Both the position numbers and the translations under genes were made by a program. From Arctopsyche grandis (lineage: Eukaryota; Arthropoda; Insecta; Trichoptera; Hydropsychidae), in contig NC_135356.1 of NCBI RefSeq assembly GCF_051622035.1, positions 18,279,685 to 18,343,684 on the forward strand: DNA of 64,000 bases. The letters are read 5' to 3'. The notes beneath the pieces are model-generated. The model had not been told where the DNA came from and did not search any database. It saw only the letters and a list, made by a program, of their open reading frames with translations. This document shows, in pieces, positions 1 through 12,203 of this stretch (positions are counted from its first letter, which is position 1; the number at the start of each line of letters is the position of its first letter).

Positions 1-1600
1 GAATAAACTAGTTCGTTTGTCAATTTGTTTTTTTGTGTACACTATAACTGACCAGATTGGTTCGTGTATGAACAAACTAGTTTGTTGATAAAAGAACGAA
101 ACGTACACTTGAACGGTAACATATACAGCATAATAGGAAAGAAAGGTCAACAACCTATTTACAATCCTTATGTTCTTAATACGTTTTTATTGTTTTTAAC
201 TAAAGGCTCTTTAAAGTCGATGATCTAAACCAATTTTTTTTAAGATAAAATTGTATTATTTTAATGTTAATGATTAAGACATGATAGAAGAAAAGGCACG
301 AAAACTTAAACATAATTATGATTTTGGTAGGTAAGATTTTTCTGATTTCATTGTTGAAACGGTTCCCGATTAAATGGCTAAAAACCTTCCTACCTACTAT
401 ATGACCACTATTTGAGTATGATTAATGTACAATTCATAGATGTCCCGTTAATTTGCGAGTTTTCAGTGTCTCGTAATTCAGCGACTTGTGTAGTAAAAAT
501 GCTGCATTGTTTGTAATTGGCCAGGAAGGCGCATTGGGGTTCACCTGTAAGGCCTTCCTGGTATAAAATGTTATAAAATAAATATCTATTAAACTTACAC
601 ATATTTTACAAATCAATTTTTGCAGCTTAAAATTTTTAAAATAAGCTCATTTTTAATAAATTTAAATTGTACAGTGATAAATATTTTTCCTTTTTCTGCA
701 TTAATTAATATGAATATAGTAATAATGACGACCCTGGATACGTACGTATACTGTATCTTGATCGAGCTGTCAGTTAAACCGAGCAAATGTTAACCGAAGA
801 TGGCATAATCATTATCGTTAACATCGTTAACTGTTCAACTAAAAGCATTTCAATCATCTGACGTGATAAAGACATCTAACGTAGTATGCTCGATGTTTCT
901 ATTATTTTAATACTAGACAAGTTACAAAGTACCTAGTTAATGTAAACATATAGAGTAAATTCAATTAACGGAAGAAAGTCAACCGTGAAAAATTGTCCGT
1001 AAATCGAAATTCCGTATTTCAAACAATTATGTAAGAGAGGTCTTTCAAAAGTCTTTGTACAGTCATTCAAATAAATTTTGAAAGACCGTAGAATTGTGTA
1101 CATTGTTATCTTTTAAAAGCTTTTGAACCGGCACACCATTTTAAAAAAAATTTGAAAATTCTATTCTAAGAAAGATGAAGAAATAAAAAAAATAATCCAA
1201 ATGAAACAAAAATAGTATTGAATTTGTGCATACAACTAGCTTATATATTTTTGAATGACTCGTCCAAGTCATTTTAAGTTTAATTTTTCAGTTTATTTTT
1301 AAATTCATTTAATGATTTATTTGTACTTATAACCGAACAACTTTTGGAAATTATTAGATCAGAATCACACCGTTTTCTGAACCGATTTGATAAATTTACA
1401 ACAATAACGTGATTTTTTTTAAACAGAAACAAATAGCATTACAATGTATATAAAATTGACACCAAAAAAGTTTCTAAAGATTAATAACAACAATGAAAAC
1501 TTATTGCTGAAATGGAATTATATTTTGATCAAATAAAATAAAATAGAAACAAAGAAGAAAAGCATTGACATTAAATGATCAAACAATAGACATATAATAT
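1..1600. other. AT-rich gene-free stretch with a LINE-tail-like repeat
   Basis: No convincing coding region. About 120-235 resembles the middle part of the dispersed repeat at 3003-3310 and 9253-9578 (shared 'acagcataatagg', 'aacctatttacaat' and 'gtcgatga' blocks in the same order) and is a more diverged copy. The remainder is AT-rich with no recognisable structure. Confidence 0.5.
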
Positions 1601-1639
1601 GAGGGGAATATTGTTTAAATAAGAGCAAGATCTACTTAA

Positions 1640-1932
1640 ATTAATGTGAAATAATGAAGAATTACGAATTAATCTGATCGGATATTTGAATAGTAACTTA
1701 CTCAATGAAGAAGGATTATCAATTATATAATTCAAAAGCTTAAATAACAAATATAAATCATAAATTTTCCTCCTAGATTGTAAGGAAAATCATTGTAAAG
1801 AAATCTGGAATTGCAGTTGGAATGCAATTTTTTATTTATGCGTTCTAAATTATTAATATATACGCGACAGATAGGATTCCAGACATTACTAGCAAATTCC
1901 AGATGACTTCTAAGAACTAAATTGAAAAGCAA
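1640..1932 (-). pseudogene. Decayed LINE reverse-transcriptase C-terminus (Jockey/CR1-like)
   Basis: On the minus strand a 66-codon open stretch contains the motif 'LRSHLEFASNVWNP' followed by 'INNLERINKK'. This matches the familiar end of non-LTR reverse transcriptases of the Jockey/CR1/I groups (consensus like 'VRSxLEYAsxVWxP...RIERIQKKF'). Only this C-terminal piece is recognisable. Downstream on the minus strand the frame breaks and no catalytic motif survives. It is a fossil insertion and not a functional gene. The clade is not certain from so short a piece. Confidence 0.6.
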
Positions 1933-2360
1933 AATAACAGTATTATGGGATTTAAAGGGCTCAAAACCAGTATTTTCGGTATTTCAGTATTCGATATACA
2001 ATTACTGAACTTTTTTCATTGCAGCGATTACTCAATCATAATTAAACTCACATAAGAACTATTATAAAATCGATAATGTAAACACAGACTGGAATTCTAC
2101 TACTCATGGAATATACGTGCACATATGTACATATGTAATATCCAGTTCGAATAAAGAAAATCTTATCAAGTCAAGAAATGCTATTTAAAATAGAATTTCA
2201 TCAAATATGTAATACAGAGACGTTTGTTTAATATAATAAAACTTTACATGATATATGTAAAGAGCTTAAAATTAAAGATTATCTTGGTGTATGAGATTCA
2301 TGTACGTATCCATTTATGTATGTATGTGCGTGAGACAATATAAAAAAAAATGTTGGTTAG

Positions 2361-2397
2361 TATTTAAGAGCTGCATCAGAACGAAACCGCGTCACTC
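2361..2397 (+). promoter_or_regulatory. Candidate core promoter of the first secreted-protein gene
   Basis: A TATA-like TATTTAAG at 2361-2368 lies 33 bp before the A of an initiator-like TCACTC (2392-2397), the usual insect TATA-to-start spacing. The transcript would then have a leader of about 115 nt before the ATG at 2508. An alternative TATAAAA sits at 2339-2345. Inferred from motif and spacing only. Confidence 0.45.
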
Positions 2398-2507
2398 CTC
2401 GGCTAACTCTGATGCAACAAAGTGCATTGGACAAGTTCTAGTTTGTGATAACGTTTCCTAAACTTTCTTCTCAAGCTTCACCTCAAGCCACCAAAACAAC
2501 AAGAAAA

Positions 2508-4692
2508 ATGACTAATACGAAAATCGTGAGTGACGGTTTTTAGACATCACTACCAATTTATATATAAAAGGGGCATGAATTTAATTATTCTAAATATTTA
2601 CAGATGTTTGGCATGTTTATATTCGTTCTAATTGTCACCAGCGACGCTTTTCCCGCACCACAATCTTACGAACAGTGAGTCTATACAAGGATTTTATACA
2701 TTTTTTTTTATTGATGATCTTCAACATGAAAAGTAGCAGTAAATTTTGTATATTTTATTTGAATTTTAATAAATTACATGCCATATTATTTGCAAAGCAA
2801 TCTTGAACTGTGACCCATCATCTTATGATTTAAAATTGTTTTCGTGTATATATGTATGTATATGTATAATACATGGCTCATTAAGTACTATACATATAAC
2901 ATACTTTAGAATTGTACATAAATAGATTTGTTTCCTTTTATTTATTTAACAAATTACTAGTAAGAAAATACAAAAATCAAATCAACATAACCTAAAATTA
3001 TGCCTTGATTTTAATTTTTAAATGCTTTTTATTATTACGAAATTATGTTCACAATACATCTTATATCTATTTTAATAGCTACTGATCTACTGATCATTTT
3101 CTATTTTACAATTTTAATTTAATTTTGTTAGTAATCATAGTATTATATTATTATAATGTTAATGTACAGCATAATAGGAAAAAGAGCTCAAAAACCTATT
3201 TACAATCATTATAAATGCTCATAATACATCTAATACATAATATTAATTAAAGACTCTCTAATGTCGATGACCTAAAGCAGATTGTGTTTAGGTAATCTGT
3301 GTTTATACCTGAAGGGTATAGACATTTTGTTGTAATCATCGAGACTCTCACAAGTGTGTTAGTATGGTTATTAGTGATTCTGTCATAGAATCTACTGGTT
3401 AGTTTGTTAGTAATGTCTGTAAAAAACGGGACAAAAAAAATTATGGCTTAAATATTATATGTATGTAAATACTAACTAGAAAAAGAATGTGTAAAATAGA
3501 TTATGATCACTGCATCAATATACGTACTATGGATACAGGAATAATACAAATCTTTTAAAGGTTAAAAATAAATAGTGCTCCAGCTTCTATATATATAAAG
3601 AGCCAGTACAAAATAAGAAGACATCTCAATCAATGCCGAGCAATTTTTGAAAAAAAAACTATGCACTAAATCATGTTACTCCAATCATATACTTTATTCT
3701 AAAGAAAGTTTTCACCAAATAATTCCATTTTTTCGTTTTTTTTCAGCAATCACGTGCGAATTCACGTGCCTGTATATAAATTGACCCGTACTCACACTAG
3801 AACCTTGGTGAAGAAGGTAGCGATCCCGGTTCCGGTTCCGGTTCCCATACATCACAAAGAAGAACATCATTCGTTCCACTGGTCAGAATTTATCAGAATT
3901 TATCTCAAATAAAAACAAATAGTTGCTATTACAAGTGTTGTTGCTTTGCGATGTAGACGTACAACGAAATTCTAATCATTTTAAGTTAAACAGCTCAGTC
4001 TATTAAATATTGAACAATTGTGGCGAAAAACGTTTAGCTCCATGTCATATTGAAGTCTTGTTGTTAATTGGTCAATTTATATACATATATATTTATTTCC
4101 ACTAGATTTTTTATTGCATTTTAAAAAACACCAAATTATGATTTTTTTTGGCATATATTAGCAACAGAAATTGAAAGTTTTTAGTACAAATTGAAAAACG
4201 ATTCATAAACATGTATGTGCATATGTATATGTACGTAAAAATATGGCATTTCTATAATACATCAAATCATTTAATTCTCAATTAAGTATCAGAAAGTAAC
4301 GGGAACTTCTTGATCCAACTTACATACATACATACATACATGGTATTTAGTTTATTTCCACTGCCATTATTTATGAGAAACGATGCATAAATAGTATAAT
4401 TGACCTAAGATATGTACATATTTATGTATATGAAAATACGATAGTTTCAAAATGCAGCGTTTATTTTTAAATTAAATTTCTCAATTATGTCACCGTTGCA
4501 CTTTCATAGACTTTTGCATGTTCTGAGAACCGGTCGTGAAGAAAGTTGCACTCGCACATTAATAAATGCGAATAATTACGTGGAAGAAGCTGTCATTCGA
4601 TTGCACAATGCCCAAATTGAATTCTGAAACGATGTGTTGTATCTTTTTTCAGGCCTGAAAGGTCTTTCGGTGATGAATCTTACCTGGATTGA
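2508..4692 (+). CDS. Small secreted His/Val/Pro-rich protein (cuticle-like), multi-exon
   Basis: Spliced model: exon 1 2508-2525 (MTNTKI, then gtgagt), exon 2 2604-2674 (hydrophobic MFGMFIFVLIVTSDAFPAP, then gtgagt), exon 3 from 3747 after a long pyrimidine-rich acceptor. Introns are phase 0 and phase 2. Exons 1-2 together encode a signal peptide with likely cleavage near SDA/FPAP. Exon 3 encodes H-V-R-I-H-V-P-V-Y and a run of alternating Pro-Val (AIPVPVPVPVPIHH). The end is ambiguous. Exon 3 can be read to a stop at 3910-3912, or spliced at a weak donor (3882) to a strong acceptor at 4651-4652, ending in exon 4 (4653-4692) with tail PERSFGDESYLD. I favour the four-exon form slightly. The architecture matches the gene at 46135-47802. 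The product is probably extracellular, in cuticle or another matrix; the function is unknown. Confidence 0.6.
3003..3310 (-). repeat. Dispersed repeat, probable LINE 3' end (copy 1, inside intron 2)
   Basis: Nearly identical over ~300 bp to 9253-9578, running from 'tttttaaatgctttttattattacg' to 'gtatagacattttgttgta'. Read on the minus strand it ends in an A/T-rich tail resembling a LINE 3' untranslated end. It lies within the long intron of the small secreted-protein gene, so it post-dates that intron. Family not identified. Confidence 0.6.
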
Positions 4693-7361
4693 GGATGGCT
4701 TCTACAGTTCTGAAAACCAACAGTTTCAATACACATACATACATAATAAGTACTATGCATAAATTAATCATAACACAATGAAAATTGTATCATGTTAAAA
4801 TGTAAATATTAATTTTATGTACATAGCGTTTTATGTGCAACGACTGATTAATTTAATATTTTAATGTATTGCAAAAGGTTTTACATACACTTATAATCTG
4901 TAATACAAATGTTCATTAAGATGTGCAATAAGATGTGCATTTGAATACTTCTAAATTTTTTTTACTCTTGAACACTCAACTTCTAGTGTGATTTCAATTT
5001 GCGAATATATGTAAATATAATATTAAAAAATACATACATATACATATATTTATAACATATTCCATTTTACATATTTAATTTAAGTGGATGTTATTATTAT
5101 ATCATAATTTAATAAAATTAAAAAAAAGTAATTAAAACATAGTAAAATGTTGATGCGATATGACATTGTAATAATGTGCTTTCTATGTATATACATATAT
5201 TTTAATAATATACATATATTATATAAAAAATTCCATACATACATACTGAGGCGAAACTGCGGAATTTATATTTATTATGCGAAATTATTAACACTATTAT
5301 TTACTGTATCAAAATAAATTACGTACTGCATAAGAAATACACGAATTTACGCTATATAATAATATGTATATGTAAATGTATTTAAAAAAAATTAAAATGG
5401 AAATATTTGCAAAAATGATTTTAACTATATTTTTTTGTCTTATATGGTTTAAACAAAAAACATTGAAAATTTCCCATTTTTGTCCTCGCAGGCATATTAT
5501 AAAATAAATTAACTATACATTTGTATATTATTAAAAAATAACACTTGTTAATACATATGTATGTATGTATATGCATATAATTATAATATTGCTTTTGGCA
5601 TTGCGACTTGAGCGTTTGATTATTTATACTATACATCAACAATATTGTGAACATTTGAATAAAACTTAATATAAAGTTTACTATCAAAGTGTGTATTATT
5701 AAAAAAAATTAAAGCAAATGAACATTTATATATGTATGTATTATAATAATTTGCTGTCTATTGAATTCAGATACATTAAAATATATATTGATAATATTGC
5801 ATAGAAGTGCCATAGAAATAATATTAACAAACATCATAAGTTATTGAGAAATAAATGGTTTTGAAACATTAATACATATGTTAAATTAAATTAACAAATC
5901 AATCAACTAAGACATGTTAGTTTTTTTTTTATTTTCTGATTTATCATTCTTTGAAATATAAATATTTACCAACTTCATTACATCATTTAATAATAAATTC
6001 GGTACCATTTTATATCATTATGGCTCTGAAATGAAATACGCAGGAATGAAATTTAATTTGAAGTATCCTAAACTGACAAGAAAACAGACAAACAACTTTT
6101 CTAAAAAAATATAAAAACTACTTTAGATAATATTGACAAAAAGTAGGTGGAAGTAGTAATATGATAAAAAGTTATTTTTGTTTCACAACAATATAAAAAT
6201 TTTTATTTTTAATTCATGTCGCTTTTCTAATCAGAATTCCATATAATAAATTAGCGAATTATATGAAACAGTTTAATCACAAAATGTCACAATAAACGTA
6301 TCAACTTATTTAATGTACATATTATGTACATTAAAATGTGGAATTGTATATAACAGTAAAGTATTTGAATCATTAGCGTTGTTTTAATTTTATTCTCATT
6401 TGAAATATTCATTTTATGGATAATAAAATCTATTACCAAACCAAAAAATTATCATAATTTAAATATAAATTTAAAAAAAATGTACGTTAAACACAATATA
6501 ATTCATTGTTGCTTAAATTTTGAAATCTAGCAACATTTGAATGAATTATTACCACATAAATCCCATTATACAAATAAAAGCTAAATACGTTACCAATAGA
6601 TGTCTCTTATTGAATATTTATTTATGATTATTTTCTTCTGTTTTATATAATAATTAATCAACGATTAAAAACTTTTGATTGCCATTATGTGTAATTAATT
6701 CATTTGGAAGTCAACTTTTTATTGTTCTAATCATATTATGCATCAAAACAATTAAAAAGTGAATCTCGTCACTTACGAAACTTCATATTATGTATTTAAT
6801 AAATTACAAAATTGAATATGTTCTTGTGTGGTTATATTCTTTTTACCTTTCCAAAACTAAAATGCTCATTATTATGTACATACATATGTATACATTTTCG
6901 GTACGGAACTCGTTAAAAATTGGGTGATGATTTTGCATCGTCATTTTGGGAAATAAACTTTCACCCATCCACGCATTTTGTGTGTATACGAATACTGCAA
7001 TTTATATTGCTATTTTTCGTGCATATTTATTATGTCTCGTTAGCATTTTCCAATACTAAAATACGTACATATTTTAAATTACATATAACGTACGTACTCA
7101 TAATCCGAGAATGCATAACAGTTAAAGGTCAATTTTACGCATTTATTTCCAGGATGTCGATTATCTTCGGTTTTTTATTACAATATATTATATAGCCAGA
7201 GAGAGAGAGATTCAAAATTTAGTGGAAATTACCTATATGTACAATGCTAAATATTATAAAAAATATCGCATTATTTTAAAAAAAAATAGTAATATAGCCA
7301 AAGTACGTATATATGTGTGTAGTTTCAAAATAAAGCGATCAAAGACAAATAAAAATCATCT
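4693..7361. other. Gene-free AT-rich stretch
   Basis: Very AT-rich DNA with scattered ACATACATATGTATGTA-type palindromic microsatellites and a short (GA)n at about 7199-7210. Open frames here are short and of low complexity. No gene, RNA or transposon is recognised. Confidence 0.5.
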
Positions 7362-7665
7362 ACAACTGCTCACCATCCAATGCTGGATGAAGGCCTCTCC
7401 AACAGGCTTCTATTCGTCCCTGTTTTGCGCCACTGTCATCCCACTGTCATCTCATCCCACACATTTTTTAATTTCGTCTACCCATCTTCCCTGCGATCTT
7501 CCTTTTACCATCGGTTACTATTCTAGCACTTCTTTTGTCCACCTTTCATCCATTCTTCTAGCCACGTGTTTACATACATACATTATCACTGGCAAAACAC
7601 ATTGAACGAAGATCTTTTTCTTCAGGCAGAGTGGCATTTTTGATTTAAAAACATTCCATAATACA
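7362..7665 (-). mobile_element. 5'-truncated RTE retrotransposon fragment
   Basis: The reverse complement matches the 3' coding end of the RTE at 38443-41400. The block around 7369-7560 corresponds to 41240-41400 (end of the ORF, including the GEAFIQQWM region), and 7620-7660 corresponds to about 40905-40950, so the middle is deleted. Several substitutions mark it as old. Confidence 0.75.
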
Positions 7666-9252
7666 CTCTATCCTAATTTCATACGTCTCTTTATTTCTTC
7701 TACTACCGGACATGTCAATTATTTGACCTAAATTTAAGCAATTATTTACTATTTTATTTACTAATCAGGCATGCAATAAGTATTGTACATTTGTTTGGTC
7801 TTATCTACGTTAATTTTTAATCCTACTTATTAAAACTATGAATAAATAAACAAAAAATTCAGACTTATATTTTTATTTACGAATATAATTCGTATTCGAT
7901 TTATAATAGAACTATCCATATTCGATTTTTGTTTCGTCATGAAAAATATGCAAAGTTTCTTCCAAAGGGCAATATTCCAGCAGCTGCCTTACTACATACT
8001 TACCGATGAGTAAAGACATGATTTAATAGATTACACGTGTATGTAGGTAAAAAAAAATATTTTTTAAAATAAATCAGATATAATCGAGAATTTTTGACAG
8101 AATGTGGCAAAACCGTCGAATTAATTTTTAAATTTCTACCAAGCTTTTCCATAAATGCATTCTCGATTCCACCTGATGAATACGACTTCGCAATATGGTC
8201 ACCACGACAACACATTCTGGTAAATAAATAAATTTAACGTTGAATATACAAGTGATGGCAACAGCCTTACCGGCGATACGGTCAGTTATAATAGCGAATT
8301 GCACAACACTGCTAAATTGCATATTCACAAACGATCGGTTACACTTCCCATGATGACCCTTTTTAATGTGAAATTGATGATTGCATCTGGTTGCAGTTAC
8401 ACACATACAACAGTGACCGTTGACCAGAGGCTATTAATTTTCACTGAACCATTAGCATTTCTTACATTTAGAATTATTATTACTCACAATTTATTAATTA
8501 TTCTAGTCGTGAATCTTGAATTCGTGAGTATAAATAATATTTCAGGACTATTTTAGCTGTTTTCAATTTGCGCCTATAATTTTTTTTCCTTAAAAATTCC
8601 TCAGGAACCACATATGATATAACAAAAAATCCAATGAAGTTCAGAATGGATGATAATAAAATCCAGTCTTACCGTCTTCTGGAATATGAAATACTTTGTT
8701 TCATTATTATGTAAGAGTGTATTTAACAGTTCTAATATATTGACATGCGTCATCTATCCCACGTAGTTATTTCATATGACAAAATGGATTTACAATCTGA
8801 CTGGTCAATCAGTCAATATGTATTTTGTTCTTCGTTATATTCCGTTTCATCACCTACATTTTACATATGATTCACAGGACCTGACTCGATTTTGATGTGA
8901 ATTTACTCATAGTACTGCTTTTCGTGAAAACGTCACTTGACTGATAATTTGAGTCGGAAAGTCACATTTTTTTTGTTTTGAATACATTTATGGTTATCGT
9001 AATGTGAAACTTTTTTCCATAATTCGTAATAATAAGTAATATAAGCGCATTTTTGAATCTTTTGATTGGAGTTTCCTTGAATATCTACGTTTCCTTGGAT
9101 ATGTACATATCTTTTTTCAACACAACTGTCAAATAAATATAAGATTTTCTTTAATATAAGCAGGTCAAAATTTAATATATTAAAACTTATTATGAACCAT
9201 TTTGAGACCAAAACAAATTCTTCATTATTTTATCGATTATTTATTACATTTT
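7666..9252. other. Gene-free stretch, no recognised content
   Basis: Short open frames around 8130-8560 overlap on both strands and resemble nothing I recognise. No transposon ends seen. Confidence 0.4.
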
Positions 9253-9578
9253 TTTGATTTTTAAATGCTTTTTATTATTACGAAATTATGTTCACAATAC
9301 ATCTTATATCTATTTTAATAGTTACTGATCTACTGATCATTTTCTATTTTACGATTTTAATTTAATATTGTTAGTAATCATAGCATTATATTATTCTAAT
9401 GTTAATGTACAGCATTATAGGAAAAAGAGCTCAAAAACCTATTTACAATTCTTATAGATGCTCATAATACATCTAATACATGATATTAATTAAAGACTCT
9501 AAAGTCGATGACTTAAAGCAGATTGTGTTTAGGTGATCTGTGTTTATATCTGAAGGGTATAGACATTTTGTTGTACAT
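9253..9578 (-). repeat. Dispersed repeat, probable LINE 3' end (copy 2)
   Basis: Second close copy of the repeat at 3003-3310, differing by only scattered substitutions and a small indel. Both copies stop matching at the same point after 'gacattttgttgta', a shared 5' truncation or natural boundary. Confidence 0.6.
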
Positions 9579-10904
9579 AAGTATATGAATTTACAGATAC
9601 ATATGTATGTACATACATTACAGTTTTCAGTAAATGTTTCGTGGTCCACTTTTTAAATTTAGGGATGTAAAATAAGCACATATAATTGAAAAAATATGTT
9701 AACTTTTATCGTTTCACGTTTAATGTAAAATTATTTAATCTTTTTAAAAAACCGACCACTCGAATTCGACGATCACGTAAGCTCTCGGATACGCAATTGC
9801 TAAAACCATTCACAAATGTTAGGTTTGTTCTTCGATTACAAATACAATTCAATAATAACGATCGTTTAATTACTTACTGTGACCTTGCGATTGAATTGAG
9901 CTTTTTGCTTGAACAAACGATATATGTATGTATGTATAGTGTTACCCAAACTGTTTTCCACAGACAACTAGATGGCGAACAAGTTAAATACGTTTTGTGC
10001 AGCGGCAACCAATTATGAATACAGTTGGTTAATAAGATTTGAACTAAATAGTCAATACACAAATTTGGACAGTAATTTTCATTTTGGTCAGAAATCACTT
10101 CTATTGAAATCATTAAAATGTCTATACTACATGATAAGAAATAACTCATGTGTTTTCGGTTTCCTGCAAAACAACTGTCTATTATGAAAATTCTGGCAGT
10201 TAAATATAAAACACCGACCAATCGATATATAAATAACTGTCCATTTATTATAATTATTGACCGTTTGTCAACTGACCCAAATTTTCATTTATTACAGTTA
10301 CTGACCGTTTATTACAATTGTTGACCAAAACTTTTAAATTCACTAACTAATTCAACACAGGCCGTAAAAAAATCATGCTTTTTTAAATATACTTATTTGA
10401 TATTTGATTTGCATTTTTGACCATCAATAAATAAAAAAAATAGAAACCCAATAACCATATTATAAAAGTACATGTGCGTATGTATGCATATTAAAATGTT
10501 TTAACTGTTTAAAAAAAATGGAATACTGTTTTAATTGAACATTAAATGAGCCGAAAATTCAAAAGCTCAAGAGTTGTCAATAGTCATCATTGCGTAAATT
10601 GCTTATAAATACTAATAATAATACATAAACAAATTGACCCCGATTGAGCAACGTTGATATTCCTCCGAATCATCGTAAAAAATTGCATTAATTTAATTGC
10701 TCATCTCCAATGCAAATACGGCCAATCTCAATGTTACAAACATATAATGCATATCAGATTATCCCCTCCCCTGGTCAAACGCATAAATTAGATTCAAGAT
10801 CGACATTTGTTTATATTGACATGCTTAAATGAGTATATTTTATGTCAATTTGTTTCAATGTAAAAATAAAATAAAAAACAATCTTTCTTAACTTTGGTAA
10901 GGTT
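9579..10904. other. Gene-free stretch with a short local repeat
   Basis: 10230-10330 contains loosely repeated 'ttattacaattgttgacc'-like phrases (2-3 diverged copies). Otherwise AT-rich; overlapping short open frames at 9686-10221 on both strands have no recognisable homology. Confidence 0.4.
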
Positions 10905-11438
10905 TTAAGAGGGCTGGACACCAGCACCTTGTCCATACAAACGTATTACACTTCTCCCTTCCCAATTATGGCACTACAGAAATTATTTTTAATATGCTAT
11001 GGATATCTACCATCGGCATGTTTCTGTGGTTTTATTTTTTTGATTAGTTATTTTTTATAGGAGCTAGGAGCCGCCAAACATCTATAAAATCGCCTCTTTT
11101 TTACACCCATGAAAAGAGTCCAGCGTGCTTATTTAACGGTCGATTTAAAAAAAATACGCACATAGTTGCACATAAAATATCTTTCTCATACCGATGATGA
11201 ATTATTTTTAAAAATTGGTCCAGTTTCGGAGGAGAAAATAGGAGAATACGAAACCTCGATTTTGTCGAGGAACCTCGATTTTGTCGAAAATAAGAGAATA
11301 CGAAACCTCGATTCACTTAATATATATATTGATATATTATATATTTTCGCATTCACTCAATATATAAATTCACTCAATATATATATCGAAGAAAGGAACG
11401 GCAACAAAATTAAGGTTTAGGGTAAACAGTCCTCTTAA
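10905..11438. mobile_element. MITE with TTAA-ended inverted repeats, copy 1
   Basis: Starts TTAAGAGGGCTGGAC and ends with the near-reverse complement ACAGTCCTCTTAA, so terminal inverted repeats of about 12 bp carry TTAA at the outer edge, as in TTAA-target (piggyBac-type) elements. It is 534 bp with no transposase. A second copy at 44706-45202 aligns along most of its length. Copy 1 has a local internal duplication of 'cctcgattttgtcga' near 11253-11287. Confidence 0.75.
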
Positions 11439-11796
11439 CAACGATATTTTATTATAAAATTCAAATACACGTACATATGTATATATATACATACATACAT
11501 GCATCCATGCATTGTTTGATTCGCAGATGTAAGCCGGCTTTTATTTATATATAACTTTAATTCATACATATGTATGTATGTATATAGACATCGCTTGTTA
11601 TAATGGTGAACTAAAAAAAATAAGTGAATGACTACACAAACTGTTATGTAAACGATGTTCATTTGGTATATATTATGGCTCAAAAAATTTCTGAATTTTG
11701 TTTACATATGTATATACGATATTGTGGTTTAAATCGTGTATAAAACCATTTTATATGATACTGCATCAAATAATACATTTGATTTTTATTTTATGA

Positions 11797-12203
11797 GCAT
11801 TGAATGCCAAGATGTTACACAAATCTAATGCACTCAAAGATGTATGAAACGCTGTATACACGGCATAACGAGGAAAGATAGGAAACGGAATACATTGGTG
11901 AGAAGCATGACAAGGTAGTGGATCTAGTGGAAAAAATGAAGAAATTGAAATGGCAAACGACGCAATGGGTCACTTGGCTAAATAATAGACGAAAGGTGGA
12001 CAAAAGAAGTGCTAGAATGGTACCCGAGTGAATGTTGAAGGGTGAAAGAAAGGCCGCAAGGAACAGAAAGATGAAAAGACGAAACTAGAAAAATGAGAAG
12101 GGTGAGATGGATTAAAGTTGCGCAAAGCAGAGAAGAATGGAAGCCTGTTGGAGAGGCCTTCATACAACAGTGGGTGGTGAATGGCTGTAAATGATGATGA
12201 TGT
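11797..12203 (+). mobile_element. 5'-truncated RTE retrotransposon fragment
   Basis: Matches 41013-41415 of the full RTE element, from 'ttgaatgccaagatg' to the GTAAATGATGATGATG tail. It has many substitutions and indels that break the frame. Truncation at the 5' side with the 3' tail retained is the normal product of incomplete LINE reverse transcription. Confidence 0.8.
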
